Of a DNA stretch of 64,000 nucleotides, positions 42,429 through 51,360 are shown one piece after another. Made by a program: the position numbers and the translations under genes. Position 1 is the stretch's first letter. Every line of letters begins with the position of its first letter. The notes under the pieces were generated by a model. It saw only the letters and a program-made list of their open reading frames with translations, ran no database searches and had not been told where the DNA came from. Origin of the DNA: an uncultured Eubacteriales bacterium (GTDB lineage Bacteria; Bacillota; Clostridia; Oscillospirales; CAG-272); assembly GCA_934433485.1 (NCBI GenBank), contig CAKRZR010000003.1:1-64000 (forward strand). Direction: 5' to 3'.

Positions 42429-45400
42429 ATGAGAAAATGGAAATCTGCGGTATCCGCCTTTCTTGCGGGTATCATGATTCTTTCCATGGCTGTAACCGCG
42501 TTTGCGGCAAATGTGACCTTCACCGACACGTCCTCCCACTGGGCAAAGGATCAGATCCAGTATCTGGTTTCCAAGGATGTGCTGAACGGCTACAAGCAGT
42601 CCAATGGCACCTACACTTTCCAGCCCGACGGCACCGTCACCCGCGCCGAATTTATCAAAATGCTGGATGAGACGTTTGGTCTGACCGCCACAAAGTCGAT
42701 TTCCTACAATGATGTAAAATCCACCGACTGGTTCTACACCTATTTTGCAAAGGCTGCCGCGCAGGGTTATCTTTTGAACTACGGTTCCTCCTGCTCCCCG
42801 AACGGCAAGCTGACCCGTGAAGAGGCGACCACGCTGCTTGTACGGTATCTCGGCCTGACCGGATCCTCCGAGGCGGCTGCGTCCACCTTCACGGACTACT
42901 ACTCCATCAGCCAGAACTACCGCTCCGCCGTCATGATCGCCGTAAACGCGGGTCTAATCACCGGCTTCAAGGAAAATAACGGCTCGTATACGTTCCGTCC
43001 GCAGGAAACGCTGACCCGTGCGCAGGCTCTGACGATCCTGTACCGTGCGGCAGGCGCGATCTACAACGTCAGCGCATACACGAAGGACAACGGCTCCGCG
43101 CCCACCAATGCCGTCATCACGCGCGGCGGTGTTACACTGTCCAAGCTCGCTCTGTCCGGCCGTGTGATCGTGACCGAAGGCGCGTCCGGCGATCCCATTA
43201 CGCTGACCGGCTGCACCTCCTCGGACACCATCTATGTCCGCGGCAGCGCAAACCTCATCCTCGACAACTCCACGATCGGGAATATCGTGCTTCTTTCCCC
43301 GAACAGCACCGTCATGATCTCTCTCATGAACGGCACCACGGTCAATAACCTCACCCTCTCTACGAGAGCCTCTCTTGTGGTCGCAAGCGGCACCAAGATC
43401 AACACCCTGACTGTGGATACCGGCGCTGCCGGCGTGGGCATCACCGGCAACGGCACAATCGGCATGGCGAACGTCTACGCCGCCAACCTGGTATCCAGCA
43501 TCATGCCGCAGGAATACAAGATCGCGTCGGGGCTCTCCGCCAACTTCGCAAGCAGCGTGTACTCCGGCTCCTCCGACGATCAGAGCGCGTTCTCTACCGT
43601 TCCGTACGTCAGCGAATCCGACGGCGATTACTTCCTCAACATGAACGCAGACTACACCGGTCGTCTGTACTACTACTTCTCGAACGTCAACGATACACCG
43701 AGCACGGCGGACTTTGACGGCACGTACGCAAACGCCAAGTACAAAGGCAGCTTCTACGTGACCAAGGGCAAGGTCTACTCCGAAAAGGTCGGCACCAAGT
43801 ACGATCTTTCCGACTACAGCTACATCGTGCTCCAGATGGTGACGGACGATCGCACCTATTCCCCTGTCCGTCTCTCCAACACGCCCACCTCCGGCTCCGG
43901 CTTCTCGACCGACCCGTATCTCTCCGATTCCGATGAGATCGAGTTCACGCCGCAGTACAACGGTACCGTGTGGTACTACTACACCGATTCCGCCGATTCC
44001 CTGACCGCGTCGAAGTTCCAGGAAAAGTACAAGAACGTCGACAGCGCCCTCAAGGATAAGGTCAGTGTTTCCGCAAACCGCGACTCCTCCATCTATCTGA
44101 AGGAACGTTACCTCGACAATTATCCCTACGTCGCCATTATGATGGAATCCGCGAACGGCTCGTACTTCCAGCCGGTTCTCGTGTCCGCAGGCGACAACGG
44201 CTTTGAGGAAGAGCCGGAGATCACCACCGTGGGCGTCATCGAATACAAGACGAACGTCTCCGGTACCATGTACTACTACTACGCAAAGACAAACGAACAG
44301 CCGTCTCCCGACAAGTTCCTCTCCAACTGGAGAAGCGCCCGTGAATACGGCAACGTAGACGTCATCCGCAACCGCACCGCCACCATGAACTACAAGACCT
44401 CGATCGCGGCGGATTATCCGTACATCGTGTTCTGCATCAAGGACGGCGACAGCTACCTGACTCCGTTCGTGCTCGACATTACCTACAACTCCGGCTTCAC
44501 CGTGGATCCGTATGTGACCGCCAGCAACGAGCTCTCCTTCCGCGCCAGCGTGTCCGGTACCGTGAGATGGTACTTCTCCAAGTACTCCACCGCACCGACC
44601 TCCACGGAATTTATGAAGGAATGGAACGCTTCCTCCTCCAGCCGCAGCGGCAAGGTTTCAGCGTCCAGCTACAATTACGGCACCATCACCTTTGACGACA
44701 GCTACACATCCACCTATCCGTACATCGTAGTCATGCTCACCGGCAGCAACAATACCGACTATCAGCCTGTTGTTGTGGATGTCAAGAACAACGCCAACTC
44801 CGGCTTCACGGTATCGCCGTACTGCGACAAGGCCGCGGGAAAGGTATACTTTAAGACCGCATCCGACGGCTACATCAGCTACTACTATTCCAGAAGCTCT
44901 TCCTCCGCCGGTCTGACCGAGGACTTTGACAGCATGTATGACTGGGCCTCCTCCGCATACAAGGGAACCCAGAATGTCAAGGGCGGCACCCTCGATTACA
45001 TCGACTTCTCCGGCGTGGATACGAAAACCTATGGCTACATCGTGATCCAGTTCACCGATAAAAACGGCGTTGACTATATGCCCACTTTCGTTGACCTGAC
45101 CTCGAACAGCTCGTCCTCCACCTATGGCATTACGGTATATTCCGTTTCCAAGGGCATCATCCGTCTCGCGGTAGATACGGACGGCACGCTCCACTACGAC
45201 CAGGTCGCCCACAACGGCGATACGCCGAGCAGCTGGTTCTCCTCCAGCATGACGGTCTACAAGGATCGCGTTTACGAGATCGAGTATGATGAAAGAGACG
45301 GCGGCTACATGGCGGTATGGCTTGACAATCTGCCGATCACGTACATCGATCTGGATGACGACTACTCCCGCGACGACCCGAGCGACGGCTCCAATATGCG

Positions 45401-45689
45401 CGGCACCGGCTTGAGAGACTTCGACGCTTCCCTGGAAGGCGGCATTCTGACCGTAGTGTTCACACCGGACGTAGAAGGCCGCGTGACCTTCACCTCCAAT
45501 GTGAGCGGCAGCACCGGTGAGTCGAAATCCGTCTCCGCAGGCACGGAATACACGGCAACCTTCGACATTTCGAAGTTCCTTGATTTCGGCGGCAGCGCGC
45601 AGATCGGCGATGTGTATATCTACATGCAGCTCACCTCCGGCGATAAGGTTTACGAAAGAGTGACCGTTCTCGATTCCGGCAGAAGATAA
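42429..45689 (+). CDS. Secreted SLH-domain surface protein with large repeats
   Basis: The ATG at 42429 (MRKWKSAVSAFLAG) follows GGAGG. The 1086-residue protein starts with a Sec signal peptide cut near AVTAFAA (about residue 27). Three S-layer homology domains follow (about 28-90, 91-151 and 152-222; FTDTSSHWAKDQIQYLV, YNDVKSTDWFYTYFAKA and FTDYYSISQNYRSAV), which bind pyruvylated secondary wall polymer. About 230-370 is a beta-helix-like stretch with short N/S/T-rich rungs. About 385-975 is a series of roughly 100-residue repeats, each starting SGF-x-DPY and containing YYYY and YPYIV. The last 100 residues form a beta-rich end. It has no enzyme motif; likely an S-layer-like or adhesive coat protein. 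A terminator follows. Confidence 0.9.
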   Translation: MRKWKSAVSAFLAGIMILSMAVTAFAANVTFTDTSSHWAKDQIQYLVSKDVLNGYKQSNGTYTFQPDGTVTRAEFIKMLDETFGLTATKSISYNDVKSTDWFYTYFAKAAAQGYLLNYGSSCSPNGKLTREEATTLLVRYLGLTGSSEAAASTFTDYYSISQNYRSAVMIAVNAGLITGFKENNGSYTFRPQETLTRAQALTILYRAAGAIYNVSAYTKDNGSAPTNAVITRGGVTLSKLALSGRVIVTEGASGDPITLTGCTSSDTIYVRGSANLILDNSTIGNIVLLSPNSTVMISLMNGTTVNNLTLSTRASLVVASGTKINTLTVDTGAAGVGITGNGTIGMANVYAANLVSSIMPQEYKIASGLSANFASSVYSGSSDDQSAFSTVPYVSESDGDYFLNMNADYTGRLYYYFSNVNDTPSTADFDGTYANAKYKGSFYVTKGKVYSEKVGTKYDLSDYSYIVLQMVTDDRTYSPVRLSNTPTSGSGFSTDPYLSDSDEIEFTPQYNGTVWYYYTDSADSLTASKFQEKYKNVDSALKDKVSVSANRDSSIYLKERYLDNYPYVAIMMESANGSYFQPVLVSAGDNGFEEEPEITTVGVIEYKTNVSGTMYYYYAKTNEQPSPDKFLSNWRSAREYGNVDVIRNRTATMNYKTSIAADYPYIVFCIKDGDSYLTPFVLDITYNSGFTVDPYVTASNELSFRASVSGTVRWYFSKYSTAPTSTEFMKEWNASSSSRSGKVSASSYNYGTITFDDSYTSTYPYIVVMLTGSNNTDYQPVVVDVKNNANSGFTVSPYCDKAAGKVYFKTASDGYISYYYSRSSSSAGLTEDFDSMYDWASSAYKGTQNVKGGTLDYIDFSGVDTKTYGYIVIQFTDKNGVDYMPTFVDLTSNSSSSTYGITVYSVSKGIIRLAVDTDGTLHYDQVAHNGDTPSSWFSSSMTVYKDRVYEIEYDERDGGYMAVWLDNLPITYIDLDDDYSRDDPSDGSNMRGTGLRDFDASLEGGILTVVFTPDVEGRVTFTSNVSGSTGESKSVSAGTEYTATFDISKFLDFGGSAQIGDVYIYMQLTSGDKVYERVTVLDSGRR
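43587..45360 (+). repeat. In-gene repeats of about 100 codons
   Basis: Repeat starts lie near 43587, 43889, 44195, 44490, 44800 and 45121, so units are about 295-325 bases. Each begins with a GF-x(2)-DPY-like strand, then a YYYY-containing strand, a short helix and a YPYIV strand. The units are divergent in DNA sequence, so the array is old. The sixth unit is the most degenerate. Confidence 0.8.
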
Positions 45690-45704
45690 GCATCTTTAAC
45701 CTCC

Positions 45705-45743
45705 AAAAGGGAGATTTCGTATCCTGCGAAATCTCCCTTTTTT
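45705..45743 (+). terminator. Intrinsic terminator of the SLH gene
   Basis: AAAGGGAGATTTCG pairs with CGAAATCTCCCTTT and is followed by TTT. Confidence 0.9.
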
Positions 45744-45751
45744 CATATAGC

Positions 45752-45786
45752 AAAACCGGGTACCCATTTTACGTGGATACCCGGTT
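45752..45786 (-). terminator. Intrinsic terminator of the GH36-like gene
   Basis: Minus strand AACCGGGTATCCA pairs with TGGGTACCCGGTT across a short loop; a short U-run follows. Confidence 0.8.
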
Positions 45787-45802
45787 CCTTTCTGTTTACA
45801 TC

Positions 45803-47446
45803 TTACAATGTAGAAAACGCCTTCATATCGCCTGTGCCCATTACGTCGTACCAGTGATAACGCACCGTCTCGCCGTCGATTTCCCACAGTTCCGGATTCT
45901 CGCTTTCCATCCAGTCGATGGGACGCGTCTTGTTCGTCTGCACGGAATTGACACGGAACGCCGCACGCAGGTCGTCCATCTGCGCATCATTCAATACGCC
46001 CGGCTTGCAGGAGACGAACAGCGGCGAACCGGAGCGCGACAGCACATCCAGCCACTGCCGGTTCAGCTGCCAGTCGATCTTGCCCGTGATGCCGACACAG
46101 TCCGCGTCCGCGCCGTAGAAGGTGCCGTTCTGGATCATGCGGAACGCCAGAGTGTTGGTACCCATCCGTCTGGTGCGTTCCCAATCGAAGCCGCTTGTGT
46201 CGTCGCCGGTGCGGTTGAGCTCGTGGAGTCCCGCGCACAGGTGCGAAATACAGTTGCAGCCGATGATCACGCAGTCCTTGCCCGCTTCTTCCCTGATCGC
46301 ACGGTACAGATCAACGACGATCTCCGCGGAGGTACGCGAGCGGTCGTAGAAATGCCAGCCGTCCCGCGCCATTTTCACGCCGAAATTCGCGCCCCAGTTG
46401 CCGAAAATATCATACGTGGAATAGTCGTGCTTGATGAGCGTGTAGCCCCAATCGACGATCCGGCGCGTGCATTCCCGGACATACGCAATGGTTTTCGGAT
46501 GGGACGGGTCGAGCACGTCCGGATTCCGCGTGAGCCGCATATCGTCCGTGACGCCGGGTACCTCGCGTGCCAGATCCGCTAAGTACCGCACCCAAATACC
46601 GGGACGCACGCCTCTCTCCGCCATCTGCGCCGCCAGACCCGCCATATCCGGGAACCGTTCGTTGCCGCGATCCCACGGACCATCGCAGCGATTCTTCTGC
46701 CAGCCGTCGTCGATCACCATATACGGAATGTTCGCGTTCCCCTTGCACAGATCGGCGACAAACTCCGTATCGCCTAAAATCTCCGCATGGGAGCTCTTAC
46801 CGTAGGCGTAGTACCAGTTGTTCGAGCCGTATACCTTGTGATCGGGCACCAGCGGATCCGGGCACATGCGCCTGCAGAACGACTGTCCCGCCTCGTACGC
46901 CGTCACATTCTCATATTCCTCCATGACCACGTCGCAGACAGACAGCGTACGCCCGCCAAGCTGCACACCGGCGCCGCCGTTACGGACATCGCACCACAGT
47001 GTCACACCGGCGCCGTCGTACTGCCAAGTGCAGATCGCCGCGGGTCGTACCATCACGCCGTACGCGTCTGTGTGCCGTCCGGTCGTATCGGGATAACGGT
47101 CGTTGCCGTTGGAGACGAGCATATACCACGGCATAACGCGCTCGGGAATGATGCCCTCCCAACGGAATTTGCCGTAGCCGCGCTCGTAATCGTCGCCAAG
47201 AATGCGGATATCCGCGCGCTTTTCCTCCTCCGTAAAGTTGAATCGCAGGCGCAGATACGTCACCTCGGATTCCTGTGCGGTAAGCGAAATGTGCAGAGTA
47301 TCTCCCTGCGACAGCGCCACATGTACGTCGTTCCAATACAGCTCTACCGGCGACACGCCGTCGTGATGTGGATTGTCCTTTTCGGCAAACGTGATGTTCT
47401 CTGACGCGGTATACACCGTGAGCAGATCGGGATAACGAATTTTCAT
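45803..47446 (-). CDS. Alpha-galactosidase-like glycoside hydrolase (clan GH-D, GH36-like)
   Basis: A 547-residue protein without a signal peptide. The N-terminal half (about 1-190) is a beta-sandwich; the TIM barrel follows, starting YGSNNWYYAYG near residue 200. IPYMVIDDGWQ near 240 and GVRPGIWVRYL near 275 are barrel strands typical of GH27/GH36. The nucleophile candidate is the Asp of TLIKHDYSTYD near 340 (the KxD motif), and the acid-base candidate is in GDDTSGFDWER near 415. Members hydrolyse alpha-galactosides, but alpha-N-acetylgalactosaminidases and related enzymes share the fold. GGAGG precedes the ATG. It is transcribed after the GH106-like gene, with 31 bases between them. Confidence 0.82.
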   Translation of the reverse strand: MKIRYPDLLTVYTASENITFAEKDNPHHDGVSPVELYWNDVHVALSQGDTLHISLTAQESEVTYLRLRFNFTEEEKRADIRILGDDYERGYGKFRWEGIIPERVMPWYMLVSNGNDRYPDTTGRHTDAYGVMVRPAAICTWQYDGAGVTLWCDVRNGGAGVQLGGRTLSVCDVVMEEYENVTAYEAGQSFCRRMCPDPLVPDHKVYGSNNWYYAYGKSSHAEILGDTEFVADLCKGNANIPYMVIDDGWQKNRCDGPWDRGNERFPDMAGLAAQMAERGVRPGIWVRYLADLAREVPGVTDDMRLTRNPDVLDPSHPKTIAYVRECTRRIVDWGYTLIKHDYSTYDIFGNWGANFGVKMARDGWHFYDRSRTSAEIVVDLYRAIREEAGKDCVIIGCNCISHLCAGLHELNRTGDDTSGFDWERTRRMGTNTLAFRMIQNGTFYGADADCVGITGKIDWQLNRQWLDVLSRSGSPLFVSCKPGVLNDAQMDDLRAAFRVNSVQTNKTRPIDWMESENPELWEIDGETVRYHWYDVMGTGDMKAFSTL

Positions 47447-47477
47447 TTGAAAACCTCCGAAAATGTGTAATTATTTT

Positions 47478-49568
47478 TCAGGAAAGCAGCCAGAACCGCC
47501 CTTCACCGGGAGCAATCGTCACGGTAAAGGTCACGCCATGTGCTGTTTTTTCATAGGTAAGCGGCTGCATCGCACCGGTATGTGCGTCCGCTTCCAGCGC
47601 CTCGTCATATGCACCGTCGACGGTCACGGGAACGGTCACCGGCGTTTTGTCCATATTGGCAAGATAGACAACGCGCACGCCGTCCGCAGTCACGCGGGAA
47701 TGGGACAGGATCATCGGATGCGCGCTGTCCGTCAGCCGCACGGGTCGACAGAACTCGGGAAGCGCCGTATCGAGCAAAGTGCCGAAATCCGCAGTCTCGG
47801 ACGCGTGCATTTTCCCATCGGCAATCGCGTTCGGGATCGCACTGTCCAGCATTTCGCCGTTTTCGCGGGACAATACCGGGATCTCGCCGCAGAACAGCAC
47901 CGAGATCCCGTTTTCCGCCAGTGCGACGAGCTTTTCCGCTGCCTTTTCCTCCAATACGCGCGCGCACGGCAGGACGATGGCGCGATAGGAGCGGTCTCTG
48001 TAGCATAGCGCGCCGTCACGGATCTCCCCGGCTAAGAGGATGTCGCAGTCTATGTAGTCAAAATCGATTTGTCTGTGGAGAAGCTCCCACGACGCCTTGG
48101 TGAATGCGGATTCCAGCGCAACCATTTTGGGCGAGGAATCGACTGCGCGCGCCGCCGTGGAGGGTGTGTACGATGCCCACATCGCAGCCTCCGGATAGAA
48201 CAGCGCCACGCGGCTGTCCCGCCTGCCTTGCCGCAGGAGATACCCGGAGCGCGCCGTGTACCGGTTGAATGCGCGGATTTCGTCCGGAGTCAGTCCGTTC
48301 CACGAATAGTAGCTTGTGAAATTGTTCACGCCAAGCGCGAGGTGCCAGTTGACGGAGCCGTAATAACAGTCCAAACCCGCCGTCTCCCCACGCTCGCGGA
48401 CGCAGTGATCGGAAAACTCCGTGAATACCTCGTGCTCCCCGTTGATATCGGCAAAGGACGCCGCAAGCCGCGCGATCGGGATGATGTGCTCCGCCATGAG
48501 CGGTCCGGTCTCCGTGTTCAGCTCATCGATGCCGGGCCAATCGAGCCGCCGCATGCTCTTGTAGAACGAGCCGTAGTTGATGACATGCGCCTGCAGCCGT
48601 TCTTCCTCCAGCAGGTGTCCGGAGGATTTCAGTCCGTTTTCGTGGCACCAGGTCTGGATCGTGCCGAAATATCCTTCCTCGACCGTTTTCGCGATAAATT
48701 CCCAATAGTCGCAGCGCCGTTTGACGACCGATTCCCCACACCCGGTGACGACAGCGACGCACGCCAGCCACAGCGGATAGCCGTATGCGCGCTCAAAATC
48801 CGCCGGATAGCTTTCGAGCCACGGCAGGATTGGAAATACGCCGGTGCGGATATTCCACGAGATCAGCGACGGTTCATCCGTGAACATCGCAAGCACGCCC
48901 TGCCCGAATTCGTCGCCCAGCACACGGCGGTAGTTTTCGTGGGTACAGTCGAGGAAAAGCCGCGTCGCCTCTCCATCGGACAGACTGATGTAGTTGCGCG
49001 GCTCACTGTAGCTTTCGGTGGCGTGCGTCCCGTCAAAGAGGCGGCGGATACTCATCATGAAGAGATAGTACTGCCCCTGCGGCACGTGGATGTAGAGCAC
49101 GTTGTTCTCATTGAGGTCCCCGGTCACGTCGATGGGATCGCCGCCGTCCTTCGGGATGAGCACCGCCTTCCACAGCGTCGTATCCGGCACATCCGCACGG
49201 TAGACGCACGGTCCGCCGATCTGCCGCCAGTAGTCGTAGCAGTACAAGCCCTTAGCGATATGCGCCGGGTGATGCTCGGTCACATATCCCCCTGCCGTGC
49301 CGGACGGATAGCCGTTTTCATCGTAGATCCACGTGTGCATTCCACGTGCGATGTACGCGCGCATCCCCTCCGCCGTTTTCTGCCACAGCGTCTCATCGTG
49401 CGGAAACGCTCTCGTATAGGGGATATTGCCGACGATCCCGCCGAAGCCGAGCGCGTCGTAATGCGCCGCAAGCGACGGATCTGCCGCGCCGCCGTGGATG
49501 ATCTGGTACACCGCGTACCGCCTGTCCGGATCGGCGAACGGTCCAGCGTATCTGTGTAGCTTATCCAT
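47478..49568 (-). CDS. GH106-like glycoside hydrolase (alpha-L-rhamnosidase type)
   Basis: The ATG at 49568 (MDKLHRYAGPFAD) follows GCGGAGG, giving 696 residues and no signal peptide. The N-terminal barrel shows GFGGIVGNIPYTRAF and HTWIYDENGYPSGTAGG near residues 45-100, the typical start of PF17132/GH106-type proteins. FTDEPSLISW near 230, SSGHLLEEERLQAH near 325 and INGEHEVFTEFSDH near 385 carry the acidic residues expected of the active site. A C-terminal beta domain ends the protein. GH106 enzymes remove alpha-L-rhamnose, but many relatives are uncharacterised, so the substrate is uncertain. It is first in the minus-strand operon and faces the AraC gene. Confidence 0.8.
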   Translation of the reverse strand: MDKLHRYAGPFADPDRRYAVYQIIHGGAADPSLAAHYDALGFGGIVGNIPYTRAFPHDETLWQKTAEGMRAYIARGMHTWIYDENGYPSGTAGGYVTEHHPAHIAKGLYCYDYWRQIGGPCVYRADVPDTTLWKAVLIPKDGGDPIDVTGDLNENNVLYIHVPQGQYYLFMMSIRRLFDGTHATESYSEPRNYISLSDGEATRLFLDCTHENYRRVLGDEFGQGVLAMFTDEPSLISWNIRTGVFPILPWLESYPADFERAYGYPLWLACVAVVTGCGESVVKRRCDYWEFIAKTVEEGYFGTIQTWCHENGLKSSGHLLEEERLQAHVINYGSFYKSMRRLDWPGIDELNTETGPLMAEHIIPIARLAASFADINGEHEVFTEFSDHCVRERGETAGLDCYYGSVNWHLALGVNNFTSYYSWNGLTPDEIRAFNRYTARSGYLLRQGRRDSRVALFYPEAAMWASYTPSTAARAVDSSPKMVALESAFTKASWELLHRQIDFDYIDCDILLAGEIRDGALCYRDRSYRAIVLPCARVLEEKAAEKLVALAENGISVLFCGEIPVLSRENGEMLDSAIPNAIADGKMHASETADFGTLLDTALPEFCRPVRLTDSAHPMILSHSRVTADGVRVVYLANMDKTPVTVPVTVDGAYDEALEADAHTGAMQPLTYEKTAHGVTFTVTIAPGEGRFWLLS

Positions 49569-49601
49569 ACATTCCTCCGCGTGGTTGATTTTCACATGCA
49601 G

Positions 49602-49630
49602 AGTATATCACAAAACCGGCGTGGATGCAA
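49602..49630 (-). promoter_or_regulatory. Sigma-A-type promoter of the GH106/GH36 operon
   Basis: Minus strand TTGCAT, a 17-base spacer, TATACT, 34 bases before the ATG. Confidence 0.8.
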
Positions 49631-49640
49631 GATGTGGATG

Positions 49641-49669
49641 AAATTTTGTCAAAAACGCGGAATTTTGTC
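49641..49669. promoter_or_regulatory. Candidate AraC operator (direct repeats)
   Basis: AATTTTGTC occurs at 49642-49650 and 49661-49669, 19 bases apart, that is about two helical turns. The pair sits between two divergent promoters, upstream of both -35 boxes. Direct half-sites about 20 bases apart are the usual AraC-family arrangement. Confidence 0.5.
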
Positions 49670-49681
49670 CGGAACCGAGCC

Positions 49682-49710
49682 TTGCAAATGTGGTAAAAAA
49701 ACGGTATAAT
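49682..49710 (+). promoter_or_regulatory. Sigma-A-type promoter of the araC-pnuC-sialidase operon
   Basis: TTGCAA, a 17-base spacer, TATAAT, 33 bases before the ATG at 49743. Confidence 0.85.
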
Positions 49711-49742
49711 ACAGATAGATAACAATTCTCCGAAGGAAGCCT

Positions 49743-50660
49743 ATGACAAAAGACGAAATACGCGTAAACGGCGTACCGATCTCCATCGGGGACGCGCGCT
49801 TTACCCTCTATCGGATCGAGATCGACGCACCGGCTGCCTCCCGACCGGAAGCGCACTCTCTGTTCCACAGCCATTCCTATTATGAGCTGCACATTCTGGC
49901 GGGCGGCCGCGCATCGATCCGGATCGCCGCGGACGGGATGCGCACCGTTGCCTTCTGCGGCGGGCAGCTGGTCATCGTTTCCCCCGGCACGGAGCATCTG
50001 ACAGAGTATTCCGAGAATCCGCTGATACACTGCACGGTGCTGTCGCTGGATCTCACGGAAACAGATGGGGACGGCGGATTCTATCGCTACTTTCGCAAAA
50101 TCCTTGACGGCAACGCGAACCGACCGCTCAGTCTGCCGCTTGCCCTGTATGAAAAGATTCTGCTCTACCGACAGATCACGCAGGACACACCGATCCGGGA
50201 ATACTGTCTGATCCAGTTTTCGACACATGAGATACTGCTTGGACTCTTTGATTTTCTCGGCGGCTTTTTGGGCACGGAGGATCGGCCGGAGCCACAGAGA
50301 AACGATCGTGAGGAGCGGATCGTGCTGGAGAATCTCATGAACGACACGCGGTTCACATTAGAGGACATCGCGCGGGAGATCGGCTATTCTCCGCGGCAGA
50401 CGGCACGGCACATCCGACAGCTCTGCGGGAAAAGTCTCGGCGAATACCGCCTGCAGAGCCAGATCGCGACGGCAAAAAAGCTCCTGTCCGTGGAGGGTCG
50501 GACCGCCACCATCACGGAGATCGCGCGGCAGACCGGGTTTGCGTCCGTATCGTCCATGCGCGCGGCATTTTGCAGAGAGGTCGGCTGCACCCCCTCGGAA
50601 TACGCGCTGGCGCATACCGCGGCCACGGAGGACAGCGGATCGGAGGGTACGGACGCGTGA
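49743..50660 (+). CDS. AraC family transcriptional regulator
   Basis: A 305-residue regulator with an N-terminal cupin sensor (about 35-140: HSLFHSHSYYELHILAGG, GGQLVIVSPGTEH) and a C-terminal double helix-turn-helix (about 195-295: FTLEDIAREIGYSPRQTARH, ITEIARQTGFASVSSMRAAF). Such regulators bind a sugar in the cupin and activate uptake and hydrolase genes. It is divergent from the GH106-GH36 operon with candidate direct-repeat sites between, and overlaps the pnuC-like gene (GTGA), so it probably controls both directions. GAAGGA precedes the ATG. Confidence 0.92.
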   Translation: MTKDEIRVNGVPISIGDARFTLYRIEIDAPAASRPEAHSLFHSHSYYELHILAGGRASIRIAADGMRTVAFCGGQLVIVSPGTEHLTEYSENPLIHCTVLSLDLTETDGDGGFYRYFRKILDGNANRPLSLPLALYEKILLYRQITQDTPIREYCLIQFSTHEILLGLFDFLGGFLGTEDRPEPQRNDREERIVLENLMNDTRFTLEDIAREIGYSPRQTARHIRQLCGKSLGEYRLQSQIATAKKLLSVEGRTATITEIARQTGFASVSSMRAAFCREVGCTPSEYALAHTAATEDSGSEGTDA

Positions 50661-51355
50661 AGCGGATTTCGTTTGTCTTTCGCCGACAGTTTCTGCCGAT
50701 CTGGCTGACGGCGATCCTCATTACGGTCACGGGAATTGTGTTCCGCCAGTCGCCGATACGGATGCTGCCGCTATACGTTTCGCTTGTGATCGGCTTTCTT
50801 CAATCGCGGGTGAATCGGTATGCCAGTCTCATCGGCGGCTGCAACGCGATCCTGTACGCCGTCGTCTACGGCTACTACGGGCTGTACGCGTCGATGGCAT
50901 ATGCCGTGTTTGTGTCGTGTCCCCTGCAGATTCTCACGTTTCTCCGTTGGACGAGGCACGCCAGAGAATCCACCACGGAGCTGCGCGTCATGACCGGCAG
51001 GCAGCGGATTTTCACCTCGATCGCCTTTGTCGCAGCGTGGGGCGCGCTGTATGCGGTGCTGTCGTTCACGGACTCGACCTACCAGCTGTTCGACAGCTCG
51101 ATCACGCTGTTCGGGATCCTCATCACGGTGCTGACCTACTTTGCCTGCATCGAATACACGGTGCTGATGATCCCAAGCGGACTGTTGTCCATCGGCCTGT
51201 ACGCCGCCATGCTCCGCGAATCGCCCGAGCAGGTGCCGTATCTCATTTATTCGATCTATTCCTTCCTCTGCGTGTGCGTATCCGTAAGGCAGGCAAGACG
51301 GATCTACCGGACGCAGGCGGAGGAGAAAAAGAAGGTATCTATACAGAAAGGATGA
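50657..51355 (+). CDS. PnuC-like membrane transporter
   Basis: The GTG at 50657 follows GGAGGG and overlaps the araC stop. The 232-residue membrane protein has about seven hydrophobic helices. The layout SMAYAVFVSCPLQILTFLRW, a short charged loop with TELRVMTGRQR, then STYQLFDSSITLFGILITVL (the region after the loop) follows the pattern of PnuC transporters, which move nicotinamide riboside or, in relatives, thiamine and riboflavin by facilitated diffusion. A PnuC gene inside a sugar-hydrolase operon is unusual: the product of the pathway could be a ribosylated or otherwise glycosylated small molecule. The substrate is not readable from sequence. Confidence 0.75.
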   Translation: MKRISFVFRRQFLPIWLTAILITVTGIVFRQSPIRMLPLYVSLVIGFLQSRVNRYASLIGGCNAILYAVVYGYYGLYASMAYAVFVSCPLQILTFLRWTRHARESTTELRVMTGRQRIFTSIAFVAAWGALYAVLSFTDSTYQLFDSSITLFGILITVLTYFACIEYTVLMIPSGLLSIGLYAAMLRESPEQVPYLIYSIYSFLCVCVSVRQARRIYRTQAEEKKKVSIQKG

Positions 51356-51360
51356 AAAAC

